From NCBI RefSeq assembly GCF_000281955.1, contig NZ_AKKF01000125.1, positions 1 to 41,802 of the forward strand: DNA of 41,802 nucleotides. Direction: 5' to 3'. Positions 32,353 through 41,780 of this stretch are shown one piece after another. Position 1 is the stretch's first letter. The number at the start of each line of letters is the position of its first letter. Source of the stretch: Caulobacter sp. AP07 (lineage in GTDB: Bacteria; Pseudomonadota; Alphaproteobacteria; Caulobacterales; Caulobacteraceae). The notes under the pieces were generated by a model that saw nothing but the letters and a program-made list of their open reading frames with translations, was not told where the DNA came from and made no database searches. A program made the translations under genes and the position numbers.

Positions 32353-34935
32353 TTAGAACCCGCGCTCCAGCGTCAGCCGCAGTGTGCGGGGCGCGATGCC
32401 GAAATAGTCGACCGGCCCGGCCGTGTTGCGCTGGGCCGAGGCGCGGCCGGCCCGATCCAGCAGGTTGTCGATCGCCAGGTCGGCCCGCCAGTCGTCCTGC
32501 TTGACGCCGAAGCTCAGGCCGAACGTCGCGTAGCCGCCCATCTTCAGATAGTCGGCGTTGCCCCGGTTGAACGCCGAGCGCGACGTCCCAGTATAGGCCG
32601 CGTCGATCCGGAAGCGGCCGTCGAGGGTGTCGGTCAGCGCCCATTGGCGCTCCAGCGAGGCCGCGCCCGCGAACTTGGGGACCACCGGCAGGCGGTCGCC
32701 CCTCAGGCCCAGGCCGATGGCGGTGTTGGTGACCTGGTCGGCGGTCAGGCGCGCGTCGGTGAAGGTGGCGCTGGCGGCGGCGTCCCAGCCCCACAGGCGG
32801 CGGACGGCGAACTCGCTCTCGAACCCGCGGATGCGGCTGGCGCCGATATTGGTCAGGAACGAGAAGGCGCGGTTCTGGGTCTGGGCGCTGTACTGCATGT
32901 CGCGCCAGTCGATCTGGTAGACGGCGACATTGGCCGTGACGCGCCGGTCGGCGAACTGGCTCTTGAGCCCGGCTTCGTAGTTGGTCAGGCGGTCCGAACG
33001 GTAGGGGGCCAGGGTGTCGGCCAGGCCGGGCACCACATTGACCCCGCCGGGGCGGAAGCCCTGGGACACCTGGACGTAGCCGAGGATGTCCGGGGTGATC
33101 TGCTGGCTGGCCAAGGCCTTCAGGCTCCAGCCCTGTTCCCGGGTGCGGGCGTCGATCCGATAGTCGGCCCAGGTGCCGGACACCACGTTGGGGATCTGCA
33201 CCTCGCCCCGGTCGCGCTTGGCGTATTCGAACCACCGGGCGCCCAGGGTCAGCCGCGTCTGGGGCGCGGGATCATAGGAGACCTCGCCGAACGCCGCCTC
33301 CTGGCGGATGTGGTTGTCGATGCTGCGCCGGCCGATCAGGATCACCGGGTCACCCACCGCGCCCGTCAGCGGATCGACGTGCGGCACCTGGCTGTCGATC
33401 AGGTCGTCCCGGACCTCGTGATAGGCGCCGACCGTCCAGCTGACCGGGCCTTCGCCGGCCGACGCGGCGCGGACCTCCTGGATCGACGAGGTCAGGTTGG
33501 CCGGCTGGCGGAGGATGGCGGGATAGAGGCTGTCGACATAGGCGGTGTAGGTCCGCATCTGGCCGTTGTCGCAGGTTCCGCCCAGCGAGAAGTAGCGCGC
33601 GCACCCCGCCGGATTGTCGCGCTCGCCCAGCAGCACGCCGCTGTAGTCGGAGCGTCGGATCAGCTTCCAGCGATACCAGGACGAGGTGGCGGTGACCTCG
33701 ACGGCGTCGCCCTTCCAGTGCAGCGTGGTGTTGGCCAGGGAGATCTTGCCGTCGAACGGCGCGCGGGCGGCGTGGCGTGTGCGCCAGGGGCCCGCTATGT
33801 CGTGCCAGGCCGAGATGTCGTCGCGATGGCTGTCCTGGACGGTGCCGGTCAGCAGCAGCGACAGCCGTGGCGTCGGCTCCCACCGCACGCCCAGGCGCGC
33901 GCCCTTGATCCGCGTGGAGTCGACGTCGGACAGGCCCAGCCGGACGTTGTCGATCGCGCCCGGCGTCCTCTGGTCGTAGACCGTCAAGCGGGCGGCCAGC
34001 ACCTCGGGAACGATCACGCGATTGAGCGCCGCGGTGAACCCGCCGACCTGTTCCCCGTGCGCGACGCTGGCGGCGTTGGCGCTGACGAAACCGCCGCTCC
34101 GCGTCAGGTCCGGGCGCTTGAACAGCACCCGCAGCGCCCCGCCCATCGACCCCGCCCCGTACAGCGTGCCTTGCGGGCCCCGCAGCAGCTCGATCCGGTC
34201 GACGTCGATCAGCGACAGTTCCGGCGTCATCTGGCCCGGGTCGGCGGTGGTGCCGACCGGGCCGGTCATCGGGGTCTCGTCGTAATAGAGCCCCGTGGTC
34301 GCCTCGCCGGCCCCGTACACGCCGCGCAGCACCAGCCGGCGGCCGAAGGGGGTGGAGACCAGCTTCAGGCCAGGCAGCAGCGGGGCGGCGCGCTCCAGGT
34401 CGACCATGCCCAGCCGCGACAGCTGCTCGCCGGTCAGCACGGTCATGCTGACCGGGGTCTTCTGCATCTCGGTGCTGCGCTTGAGCGCCGTCACCACCAC
34501 GGAATCCAGCGGCGTGTCGATGTCGGCGGGCGGCGGGGGCGCCGGGGCGGGCGTGGGCCGGGCAGGCGGCGGCGCGGCGGGCCGTCTCGCCTGGACCAGG
34601 AAGCTGCGACCCTCCAGGCGCACGGTCAGGCCCGATCCGGCCAGCAGGCGCGACAGGGCCTCCTCGGGGGTGAAGACGCCCCTCAGGGCCGGGCTGCGCC
34701 GCCCGGCTGTCAGGTTGGGCGAGAACAGGATCTCGCGGTTGCTCTGCAGCGCCAGCTGGTTGAGGGCCTGGCTGAGCGGTTGGGCGGGAAGGTCGAAGCT
34801 CAGGGTGGTCGTGGAGCTCGCGGCCTCGGCGGGCTTCGGCGTCGACACGGCGAGGGCCAGGCCGCTGGCCGCGCAGAGCACGGCCGCGAAGGCGCCGCGC
34901 CTCAAGGACGCCCTCGACCTGCTTGACCCCGACAC
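32353..34935 (-). CDS. TonB-dependent transducer with N-terminal STN domain (FecA type)
   Basis: 860 residues. I accept GTG 34935 because GGGAGG lies about 12 bases upstream and a signal peptide follows (GAFAAVLCAASGLALAV). Residues ~43-115 are a secretin/TonB N-terminal (STN) signalling domain (LSFDLPAQPLSQALNQLALQ, RGVFTPEEALSRLLAGSGL), then a long Pro/Ala-rich linker (~118-140), the TonB-box-like LDSVVVTALKRST, a plug with LRGPQGTLYGAGSMGG, and a barrel ending RLTLERGF. The STN domain contacts a FecR-type anti-sigma factor in the periplasm; matching fecI- and fecR-like genes start 238 bp away on the opposite strand. It therefore imports a ligand and signals its presence. It is a paralogue of the receptor at 28428. 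Confidence 0.94.
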   Translation of the reverse strand: MSGSSRSRASLRRGAFAAVLCAASGLALAVSTPKPAEAASSTTTLSFDLPAQPLSQALNQLALQSNREILFSPNLTAGRRSPALRGVFTPEEALSRLLAGSGLTVRLEGRSFLVQARRPAAPPPARPTPAPAPPPPADIDTPLDSVVVTALKRSTEMQKTPVSMTVLTGEQLSRLGMVDLERAAPLLPGLKLVSTPFGRRLVLRGVYGAGEATTGLYYDETPMTGPVGTTADPGQMTPELSLIDVDRIELLRGPQGTLYGAGSMGGALRVLFKRPDLTRSGGFVSANAASVAHGEQVGGFTAALNRVIVPEVLAARLTVYDQRTPGAIDNVRLGLSDVDSTRIKGARLGVRWEPTPRLSLLLTGTVQDSHRDDISAWHDIAGPWRTRHAARAPFDGKISLANTTLHWKGDAVEVTATSSWYRWKLIRRSDYSGVLLGERDNPAGCARYFSLGGTCDNGQMRTYTAYVDSLYPAILRQPANLTSSIQEVRAASAGEGPVSWTVGAYHEVRDDLIDSQVPHVDPLTGAVGDPVILIGRRSIDNHIRQEAAFGEVSYDPAPQTRLTLGARWFEYAKRDRGEVQIPNVVSGTWADYRIDARTREQGWSLKALASQQITPDILGYVQVSQGFRPGGVNVVPGLADTLAPYRSDRLTNYEAGLKSQFADRRVTANVAVYQIDWRDMQYSAQTQNRAFSFLTNIGASRIRGFESEFAVRRLWGWDAAASATFTDARLTADQVTNTAIGLGLRGDRLPVVPKFAGAASLERQWALTDTLDGRFRIDAAYTGTSRSAFNRGNADYLKMGGYATFGLSFGVKQDDWRADLAIDNLLDRAGRASAQRNTAGPVDYFGIAPRTLRLTLERGF

Positions 34936-35173
34936 AGCGACTCTCGACCTCCCCCGACCGGCCGCGAACGCGCGCCTCGGGGGTGGGGACTATGCCCCAA
35001 TCCACCCGAAGGCCACCGATCATGGTTCGCCACCGCTTCCTAAGATCGCCTCTTGCACACCCTTTAGGCAACGCACTCAAGGTAGCGTGTGCTCGGTTCC
35101 CAGGCTGCGGTCCCGCTTGACATGGAGGCGAACGCCCTTTCACCTCGCCGTCACAAAAAAGTCGGGGCGGGTA

Positions 35174-35749
35174 ATGATGCGTATCGGTAGGGCGGCGACG
35201 CCCTCAGGAGGCGGCCAGGCGCTGGTGGAGATGGGCGCCCGCTTCACGCCGGCGTTGCGGGCGTTCTTCTCGCGTCGGGCTTCCATCAACGATGTCGAGG
35301 ACCTCGTGCAGGAGGTTTTGCTCCGCATCCAGAAGCGCCAGCCCGAGGCGGTGGTGAACAATGTCGAGGGCTACCTCTTCGAAGTCGCCGCCAATGTGCT
35401 GATCGATCGGGGCCGCGCCGACCGCACCCGCTGCCGGTCCGCCCACTGCGAATTTCAAGAAATTCATCACCCCGTTGATGAAATGTCTCCCGAGCGCGTC
35501 TTACAGGCTCGAGAACAAATGGCGCGAGCCTTGGCGGCCCTGAACGAGCTGCCAGAGCGGACCCGGCGGGTTTTCGTCCTCGTGCGCTTCGAGGAGATGA
35601 GCTACAAGCTCGTCGCCCAGCGCCTGGGCGTCTCCGTCAGCGCTGTCGAGAAACATGTGATGAAGGCGTTGCGTCACTTGAACGCGCGTCTGCGGGACCA
35701 GAATGACGCCGACCACGCCGGTCAACAAGACACACGACGACCCGGATAG
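35174..35749 (+). CDS. ECF sigma factor, FecI type
   Basis: 191 residues from ATG 35174 (MMRIGRAATPSGG); ATG 35177 is equally possible. Sigma region 2 is seen in LRAFFSRRASINDVEDLVQEV (DxxQE motif) and region 4 in LNELPERTRRVFVLVRFEEM with the helix-turn-helix YKLVAQRLGVSVSAVEKHVMKAL. It directs RNA polymerase to the promoter of the partner TBDR when released by FecR. It overlaps the fecR-like gene by 47 bp, so translation is coupled. It is divergent from the STN-type TBDR at 34935; the 238-bp gap between them should hold both promoters, with TTGACA at 35117-35122 a possible -35 for this gene. Confidence 0.92.
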   Translation: MMRIGRAATPSGGGQALVEMGARFTPALRAFFSRRASINDVEDLVQEVLLRIQKRQPEAVVNNVEGYLFEVAANVLIDRGRADRTRCRSAHCEFQEIHHPVDEMSPERVLQAREQMARALAALNELPERTRRVFVLVRFEEMSYKLVAQRLGVSVSAVEKHVMKALRHLNARLRDQNDADHAGQQDTRRPG

Positions 35750-36731
35750 CGCCGCGGCGACCTGGTTCGCGCGCCTGCAGGGCGACGCCGTCCTGGTGGA
35801 AGAGCGCCGGGCGTTCGAGCGCTGGCTGGCCGCCGACCCGTGCAACGCCGAGGCCTGGGACCGCTGCCGTCGGGTCTGGAGCGACCTGAGCCTGCTGGAC
35901 TCCAATCCCGCCCTCGACGCCCTGCGCGCCGACGCGCTCGGGGCCGGCGTCGACGCCCCGCGCCGCCTGGACCGCCGCGGCCTGCTGGCCGTCGCCGCCG
36001 GGGTGGTCGCGGTGGTCGGGACTGGCGCGATCCTGGGCCGCAACCTGCTGACCAAGACCGGAAGCCTGGCCGGGGGCGCTTCGGCCGAACCGACCTTCAC
36101 CACCGCCGTGGGCGAACTGGCGACCTTCCATCTGGCCGATGGCTCGGTGGTGACCCTGAGCACCGACTCCGCGGTCAAGGTGAACCCCTGGGACCGCGAG
36201 CGCCGCCTGACGCTGGTGCGCGGCCAGGCCTTCTTCAAGGTGGCCAAGGACGCCGCCCGGCCTTTCGTGGTCGCGGTCGGCGACAAGCTGGTCACCGCCG
36301 TAGGCACCGCCTTCGACGTGCGCATGGATTCCGGCCGGTTGTCGGTGACCCTGGTCGAGGGCCGGGTGCGGATCGCCGGCCCGTCGCCGCGCGGCGACCG
36401 CATGGTCGAGATGTCGGCGGGCTCGCGGTTCGTCGCCGCCGACGCCGCCGACTGGAACATCGCCAGCGTCGACACGGCCAAGGAATCCAGCTGGCTGCAG
36501 GGCCGCCTGGTGTTCGACGGCGAACCCCTGTCGGCCGTCGTCGCCGAGATGAACCGCTTCTCGGTGCGCAAGCTGCGGGTCTCCGACGCCAAGGTCGCCG
36601 CCACCCCGGTCAGCGGCGTGTTCAAGACCGGCCAGGTCGACGCCTTCGTGGCGGCGCTGCGCAGCTATGGCCTGGCGGACGTGGGCGCGGTCGACGCGAC
36701 GCAGATCGAGTTGATCAGTCCTCGGGCCTGA
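35703..36731 (+). CDS. FecR-type anti-sigma / sigma-regulator, inner membrane
   Basis: 342 residues. The cytoplasmic N-terminal domain (WFARLQGDAVLVEERRAFERW, WDRCRRVWSDL) binds the sigma factor; one membrane segment lies at about residues 98-118 (LLAVAAGVVAVVGTGAILG); the periplasmic FecR domain follows (FTTAVGELATFHLADGSVV, LSTDSAVKV, RLTLVRGQAFFKVAKD) and a C-terminal STN-like domain (FDGEPLSAVVAEMNRFS, GVFKTGQVDAFVAALRS). It senses the ligand-loaded STN-type TBDR encoded divergently and then frees or activates the FecI-type sigma factor. The start lies inside the end of the sigma gene. A strong terminator follows. Confidence 0.94.
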   Translation: MTPTTPVNKTHDDPDSAAATWFARLQGDAVLVEERRAFERWLAADPCNAEAWDRCRRVWSDLSLLDSNPALDALRADALGAGVDAPRRLDRRGLLAVAAGVVAVVGTGAILGRNLLTKTGSLAGGASAEPTFTTAVGELATFHLADGSVVTLSTDSAVKVNPWDRERRLTLVRGQAFFKVAKDAARPFVVAVGDKLVTAVGTAFDVRMDSGRLSVTLVEGRVRIAGPSPRGDRMVEMSAGSRFVAADAADWNIASVDTAKESSWLQGRLVFDGEPLSAVVAEMNRFSVRKLRVSDAKVAATPVSGVFKTGQVDAFVAALRSYGLADVGAVDATQIELISPRA

Positions 36732-36754
36732 TCTGCGCCGATCGTTACAATAAG

Positions 36755-36786
36755 AAGGGCGGGTGTCGTGAGACACCCGCCCTTTT
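36755..36786 (+). terminator. rho-independent terminator after fecR-like gene
   Basis: AAGGGCGGGTGTC pairs perfectly with GACACCCGCCCTT around a GTGA loop, followed by TTTT (up to 36786). The upstream AAGAAG could serve as a weaker U-run for the opposite strand. Confidence 0.85.
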
Positions 36787-36802
36787 CATTTGACCACAAA
36801 GT

Positions 36803-36907
36803 GTTGTCATCCCGGCCGCAGCGAAGCGGAGAGCCGGGACCCAGGGACAGCCGCGATGCGCCGGCCCCTGGGTCCCGGATCGGCCTTCGGCCGTCCGGGA
36901 TGACAAC
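36803..36907. repeat. nested palindromic intergenic repeat, copy 2
   Basis: Outer arms GTTGTCATCCCGG and CCGGGATGACAAC pair over 13 bp; inner arms around CCGGGACCCAGGG and CCCTGGGTCCCGG also pair. The left half is almost identical to the copy at 28205. It too lies between convergent genes (fecR-like and M14 peptidase). Confidence 0.85.
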
Positions 36908-36919
36908 TGATATGGGCCC

Positions 36920-39727
36920 CTACCGCCCCGACACCGCCGGCCCATAGTAGAGCCCGTTGAACAGCAGCTTGAACGTGCCGGCGCTCTGGGCGCGCTGGGT
37001 GACCACCGGCCCCATCAGCATCACCCGACCCTTGCCCAGCTTGGCGTCGATGACGCTGGCCGTCCCGTCCAGGCGCTTTTCGCCCAGCGCCCAACCGCTG
37101 CGCAGCAGGTCGCCGCTGAACCAGGCCACGCGCTTGAGATCGGCGCTGTCGGTCGCCGCGAAGGCGGGGTTGTTGTCGTAATAGACGTCCGCGCCGCTGG
37201 TCATGCCGTAGGCCAGGGGCTGGGTCGGATCGACCTGGGCCCGCAGGATCGAGCCGGGGATGTAGAAGTCCTTGGTCGAGGGCGCGGTCGGCTTGCCGTC
37301 CTTGTCGTCGACCAGCACGTTGCGGACTGGCAGGCCCAGCAGCGAGCCCATGGCGCTGGAGCTGCCCACGGCGATCACCGCCCCGCCGTCCCGCACGAAG
37401 CGGTCGATCTGCGGCAGGGTCTTGTCCGGGGTGATGGTCCCCAGCCAGGAGCGGAATTCGGCGGGGATCTCGGCCGGCTCCGGCTGCTTGGTCTTGAAGG
37501 CGAACCGCGTGCCGGCGACCGGGGCGGTATAGGCGCCGTCCGGGAACAGGATGACGTCGTAGTCCTTGGCCAGCTTGCCCGCGTCCAGCCGCTGCGGGCG
37601 CACGACCGTGTAGGGCATCTCGTACTTCTCGAACAGCCAGCGGGTCCAGCCGCTGGGCATCAGGCCGCCATAGAGGTCGACCAGCCCGACGCGGGTGGGC
37701 TTCAGCTTGATCGTCTCGCCGGCCGGCCTGGCGTCGACGCCATAGGCGTTCAGCCCCAGTTCCTTGGAGGCCTGCTTGACGATGGCGTCGGCCTTGGTCG
37801 AGGCCGGGATCCACAGGGTCCCTTCCGCGAACGCCTGGCCCTGGGCGGTGGTCGGGGCTTTGAGCCAGAACACCGGCGCGCCGGCCTTCACCAGCCGGTT
37901 GGTCAGGATGAAGGCGTTGTTGGGGGCGTGGCTGACCAGCCAGCCGGCCCCGGCATGACCGACCACCTGGCCTGGCGCGACGGCGATCAGGTCGGGAACG
38001 GTCTCGAACGGCCCGTCGAAGCCCTCGACCACCCGGTCGAAGCCGACGCCCATCTGCATGGCCAGGGTGTAGCCGGTAGCGTCATAGGGCGGCTTGGGCG
38101 GGCCGCCCGGATATTCCAGGTCGTGCGGGTGGTCCTGGGGCTCGAACATGTCCAGCACGTGCGGGCGATAGGCCTGGTCGGTCTTCACCACGAACGAGCC
38201 GGCCGGATAGGTCTTGCCGCCGACGCTGAAGGCGACGGTCGCGCGCTGGACCTGGACGCCGCTCTTGATCAGAGCGTTGAGGAAATTGACCGCCGTGGGC
38301 AGGTCGGCCTGGTCGGCGGGGATCACGTAGCCCCGGGCGTCGCGATAGGCCGGGTCGTGCAGCACGGTGTCGTAGAGGGCGGGATCAACGCCCTTGGCGC
38401 CGTAGGACCAGGCGTCGACCTTCTCGTGGGCGCCGGCGGCGGCCTTCAGGGCCTCGATGCGCTTGGGGGTGACGGTCCAGCTGTCGGTCTGGCCCCGCTC
38501 GACGGAGTCCTGACCCATGCGCCAGGCGTTGAACAGCAGGCGCTCGCGGTTGCGCACGGCGTAGTCGATCACCGCGCGGTCCAGGGTCAGGCTGTAGTCG
38601 ATCGACGACTTCAGATGCCAGGTCTGGGGCGCGACCGGGTAGGGCAGGTCGTTGTGCGGCAGCTGGCGGTCGGGGACCATGCCCAGCTTCATCGGCGTCG
38701 GGTGGCCGATGATCTCGGTCAGCAGGCCCACGGCGTTGTGGAAATAGGTGACCGTCCGCTCGATGCCGTTGGTCCAGGTCGAGTACGAGGCCTCGCTGCG
38801 CATGGCGCTGCCGGCCTTGCCCTCGGCGATCAGCCGGCTGTGCATCGCCGCCCCGACCTCGCTGAGCTGGCTCATGATCAGCGGGTCGTAGTTGTAGTTG
38901 AACGGGTCGCGGAACGGCGGGACGAACACCACCGTGCCGGGGCTGTTGGGCTGGTGCTGGTTGTAGATGATCTGCGGGAACCACTCGCGGAAGAACACCC
39001 GGCTGAGGTTCTCGGTCTCCTTCTGGCTCACCATGTAGAAGTCGCGGTTGTTATCGTGGCCGACATACTTGTTGTACAGGCGCGGCAGGCTGTCCCAGTT
39101 GGCCTCGCGCTTGGCCGGTTCGGGGATGCGCATGTACCAGTTGGAGACGTACTCCATGCCGTCCGGATTGGCCTGGCCGATCAGGATGATGGCGTTGTCG
39201 AGGAAGCGCCGGGTCTCGGCGTCGTCGTGGCTGGCCAGCTCGTAGGTGATCTGGGCCAGGTGCTGGGGCGGGACGATCTCGTTGGCGTGCAGGCCGCCGT
39301 CGATCCAGACGATCGCCTTGCCTTCCTGCGACAGGGCGCGGGCCTGGGCCTCGTCGACGCCCTTGGCCAGGGCCAGCTTGCCGGCGATGCCGCGATAGTG
39401 GTCCAGCTTGGCCAGGTTCTCCGGGCTGGAGACGGCCATCATGTACTGGGTGCGGCCTTCCTCGGTCTGGCCGATGGCGATCATCTTCAGGCGGTCGGAC
39501 TGGCCCGCCAGGGTTTTCCAGTAGCTGACCAGCTGGGTGTAGTTGGCCAGGAAATAGTCCTCGCCGGCCTCGTGGCCCCAGGCCTGCTTGGGCGTGGTGA
39601 TGGCGGCGTTGACGGCGACCGGCGCCGGGGCGGCGGCGGCTTTGGCGACGGGGGCCTGGGCGAGGACGGGCCCCGCGGCCTGTAGGGCAAGGAAGATGGC
39701 GGCGGTCGCCAGAAGCGGTCTGCGCAT
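36920..39727 (-). CDS. exported M14-family zinc carboxypeptidase-like protein
   Basis: 935 residues with a signal peptide (LLATAAIFLALQAAGPVLAQ). The M14 domain (about residues 50-400) shows the zinc pair His147/Glu150 in GGLHANE, NPDGMEY, the substrate-binding NNRDFY, a third zinc His in YNQHQPNSPG, and the catalytic Glu in GLLTEIIG. The remaining 500 residues form further domains, including a late alpha/beta region (LFPDGAYTAPV, FVRDGGAVIAVGSSSA) that resembles a glutamine-amidotransferase-like fold. Such large exported M14 proteins are common in Caulobacter and Xanthomonas; substrates are peptides, but specificity is unknown. Ribosome site GAGGGG precedes ATG 39727. It is divergent from the exported M20 amidohydrolase, 212 bp apart, possibly a peptide-scavenging pair. 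Confidence 0.88.
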   Translation of the reverse strand: MRRPLLATAAIFLALQAAGPVLAQAPVAKAAAAPAPVAVNAAITTPKQAWGHEAGEDYFLANYTQLVSYWKTLAGQSDRLKMIAIGQTEEGRTQYMMAVSSPENLAKLDHYRGIAGKLALAKGVDEAQARALSQEGKAIVWIDGGLHANEIVPPQHLAQITYELASHDDAETRRFLDNAIILIGQANPDGMEYVSNWYMRIPEPAKREANWDSLPRLYNKYVGHDNNRDFYMVSQKETENLSRVFFREWFPQIIYNQHQPNSPGTVVFVPPFRDPFNYNYDPLIMSQLSEVGAAMHSRLIAEGKAGSAMRSEASYSTWTNGIERTVTYFHNAVGLLTEIIGHPTPMKLGMVPDRQLPHNDLPYPVAPQTWHLKSSIDYSLTLDRAVIDYAVRNRERLLFNAWRMGQDSVERGQTDSWTVTPKRIEALKAAAGAHEKVDAWSYGAKGVDPALYDTVLHDPAYRDARGYVIPADQADLPTAVNFLNALIKSGVQVQRATVAFSVGGKTYPAGSFVVKTDQAYRPHVLDMFEPQDHPHDLEYPGGPPKPPYDATGYTLAMQMGVGFDRVVEGFDGPFETVPDLIAVAPGQVVGHAGAGWLVSHAPNNAFILTNRLVKAGAPVFWLKAPTTAQGQAFAEGTLWIPASTKADAIVKQASKELGLNAYGVDARPAGETIKLKPTRVGLVDLYGGLMPSGWTRWLFEKYEMPYTVVRPQRLDAGKLAKDYDVILFPDGAYTAPVAGTRFAFKTKQPEPAEIPAEFRSWLGTITPDKTLPQIDRFVRDGGAVIAVGSSSAMGSLLGLPVRNVLVDDKDGKPTAPSTKDFYIPGSILRAQVDPTQPLAYGMTSGADVYYDNNPAFAATDSADLKRVAWFSGDLLRSGWALGEKRLDGTASVIDAKLGKGRVMLMGPVVTQRAQSAGTFKLLFNGLYYGPAVSGR

Positions 39728-39939
39728 GGTTGGTGAAACCCCTCGGATCCACCCCCACGGCGGTCCTCGATCTCAAGACGTCGGCGGTGGAATCTTCCTC
39801 ACCGTCAAAAACCGAAAAGCGTTACATTATTACAGGGAATTTTTTGACGCCGCCGCGATGAGGGGCGGGCGTTCCCTTACGTCTCATTGGACAGTCGCCC
39901 GACCGGCGCCGTCATCCGCTTACCTGGGGAACGTCCATA

Positions 39940-41424
39940 ATGAAGCTTTCGACCTTGAAGCTCGCCCTGCTGTCCGCCGCCATGGCGACCGGCGTCTTCG
40001 CGGCCCAGGCCAACGCCAAGCCGATCACCGAGGCCGACCGCGCCCAGATCCTCAAGGCCGTCGACGCCGATGCGGGGCAGATCTCGGACGCCGCGCTGAA
40101 GATCTGGGGCTTCGCCGAGGTCGGCTACCAGGAGACCAAGAGCTCGGCCCTGCTGCAGGACCAGTTGAAGACGGCGGGCTTCGAGGTCCAGGCCGGCGTG
40201 GCCGGCATGCCGACCGCCTTCGTCGCCAGCTACAAGAACGGCGCCGGCCCGGTGATCGCCATCCTGGCCGAGTACGACGCCCTGCCGGGCCTGGCCCAGA
40301 CCCACGATCCGGTGAAGACCGGCATCCCCGGCCAGGTCGCCGGCCACGGCTGCGGCCACAACCTGTTCGGCGCCGCCTCGGTCGGGGCGGCCGTCGCGCT
40401 GAAGGAGTGGATGGTCAAGAACAACGTCAAGGGCGAACTGCGCGTCTACGGCTCGCCGGCCGAGGAGGGCGGTTCGGGCAAGGTCTATCTGGTGCGTTCG
40501 GGCCTGTTCAAGGACGTCGACGTGACCCTGCACTGGCACCCCAACAACGCCAACACCGCCGTCCAGGGCGTGTCGATGGCCAATATCAGCGGCAAGTTCC
40601 GCTTCCACGGCGTCTCGGCCCACGCGGCCGGCGCGCCCGAGAAGGGCCGTTCGGCCCTGGACGGCGTCGAGGTCATGGACGTGGCCACCAACTTCCTGCG
40701 CGAGCACACGCCCGACAAGACCCGCATCCACTACGTGATCACCGCCGGCGGCACGGCGCCCAACGTCGTCCCCGACTTCGCCGAGGTCTATTACTACGTC
40801 CGCCACCCCGATCCGGCGGTGGTCAAGGACGTCTGGGCGCGGGTCGAGAAGGCCGCCCAGGGCGCGGCCCTGGCGACGGGCACGACCATGGACAGCGAGA
40901 TCACCGGCGGGGTCTACGCCCTGTTGCCCAACGACACCCTGGGCAAGGTGATGGACGCCAACCTGCGCAAGGTCGGCGGCGTCGCCTGGACGCCGGAGGA
41001 GATCGCCTTCGCCAAGAAGATGCAGGAATCCCTGCCGGGCGCGCCGTCGATCGACACCGTCAAGACCGTCGCGCCCTACAAGATCGAGATGGAAGGCGGC
41101 GGCGGCTCGACCGACGTCTCGGACATCAGCTGGGTGACCCCGACCGTCGGCCTGGGCACGGCGACCTTCGTGCCGGGTTCGGCCGGCCACAGCTGGCAGA
41201 ACGTGGCGGCGGCCGGCTCGTCGATCGGCGTCAAGGGCGCGGTCAACGCCGCCAAGACCCTGGCCCTGACCGGCGCCGACCTGTTCTCCAACCCCGACAT
41301 CGTCAAGAAGGCCAAGGCCGAGCTCGACCAGCGCCGGGGCCCGGACTTCACCTACAAGGCCATGCTGGGCGACCGCCCGCCGGCCCTCGACTACCGCAAG
41401 CCCGCCGCCGGCGGCCACGAATAA
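39940..41424 (+). CDS. exported M20D amidohydrolase (AbgB / aminoacylase-like)
   Basis: 494 residues with a signal peptide ([19 protein letters not shown]). The two-metal site of subfamily M20D is visible: Cys138 and His140 in AGHGCGHN, Glu175/Glu176 in SPAEEGG, His198/His200 in TLHWHP, and a C-terminal His in AGHSWQ. The dimerisation/lid domain occupies about residues 205-320 ([21 protein letters not shown]). Family members hydrolyse amide bonds of N-acyl amino acids, indole conjugates or p-aminobenzoyl-glutamate; this protein is closest in style to the p-aminobenzoyl-glutamate hydrolase B subunit, but is exported. A Shine-Dalgarno GGGGAA precedes ATG 39940. It is divergent from the M14 peptidase and followed by two hairpins. 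Confidence 0.9.
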   Translation: MKLSTLKLALLSAAMATGVFAAQANAKPITEADRAQILKAVDADAGQISDAALKIWGFAEVGYQETKSSALLQDQLKTAGFEVQAGVAGMPTAFVASYKNGAGPVIAILAEYDALPGLAQTHDPVKTGIPGQVAGHGCGHNLFGAASVGAAVALKEWMVKNNVKGELRVYGSPAEEGGSGKVYLVRSGLFKDVDVTLHWHPNNANTAVQGVSMANISGKFRFHGVSAHAAGAPEKGRSALDGVEVMDVATNFLREHTPDKTRIHYVITAGGTAPNVVPDFAEVYYYVRHPDPAVVKDVWARVEKAAQGAALATGTTMDSEITGGVYALLPNDTLGKVMDANLRKVGGVAWTPEEIAFAKKMQESLPGAPSIDTVKTVAPYKIEMEGGGGSTDVSDISWVTPTVGLGTATFVPGSAGHSWQNVAAAGSSIGVKGAVNAAKTLALTGADLFSNPDIVKKAKAELDQRRGPDFTYKAMLGDRPPALDYRKPAAGGHE

Positions 41425-41455
41425 CGGTCGGTCCTTCCCCCCCGATCGACCGTTA

Positions 41456-41495
41456 GCGGCCGGCGCCGGTTCCCCCCGGTTTTGGCGCCGGCCGC
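41456..41495 (+). terminator. long hairpin after M20 gene
   Basis: GCGGCCGGCGCC pairs perfectly with GGCGCCGGCCGC over 12 bp around a 16-base loop. A smaller hairpin, AACGGTCG/CGACCGTT (41423-41454), directly precedes it and includes part of the stop codon. There is no T-run after the stem, so it is either a weak terminator or an mRNA 3'-end stabiliser. Confidence 0.5.
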
Positions 41496-41527
41496 GCCCT
41501 CACCCTTCCACACCGCGGAGACCCTTC

Positions 41528-41740
41528 ATGGCGGAGGCCATTACCGTTCCCCAGGAGCGTTTCGAGATGCTGAAGGGCGCTCTGCCCGCCATTACGCGCG
41601 AGCATCTGTTCAGCGTCTACGGCATCAGCGAAACCACCTGGGGCAAGCTGCGCAAGGGCGAGCCGATCAAGCTCAGCACCTGGCAGCGCATCCAGATGCG
41701 CTACGAGCGGGTATGCTCGACCCTGGCCAAGGCCGCCTGA
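41528..41740 (+). CDS. 70-residue helix-turn-helix-like protein
   Basis: A soluble 70-residue protein, [20 protein letters not shown] and so on, with a GGAGA ribosome site upstream and its own terminator downstream. Residues ~22-60 ([20 protein letters not shown], then [16 protein letters not shown]) read like a small Cro/XRE-style helix-turn-helix, with [14 protein letters not shown] as the turn and recognition helix. It may be a small DNA-binding regulator of neighbouring genes; the target is unknown. It is separated from the M20 gene by about 100 bp with two hairpins, so it is probably its own unit. Confidence 0.75.
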   Translation: MAEAITVPQERFEMLKGALPAITREHLFSVYGISETTWGKLRKGEPIKLSTWQRIQMRYERVCSTLAKAA

Positions 41741-41756
41741 CGGCGCCGGCCGTTTT
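41740..41756 (+). terminator. short rho-independent terminator
   Basis: ACGGC pairs with GCCGT around a GCCG loop, followed by TTTT (41753-41756). It starts on the last base of the TGA stop of the 70-residue gene. Confidence 0.6.
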
Positions 41757-41780
41757 CCCGAGCAAAGTCCGAAAGCCTTC

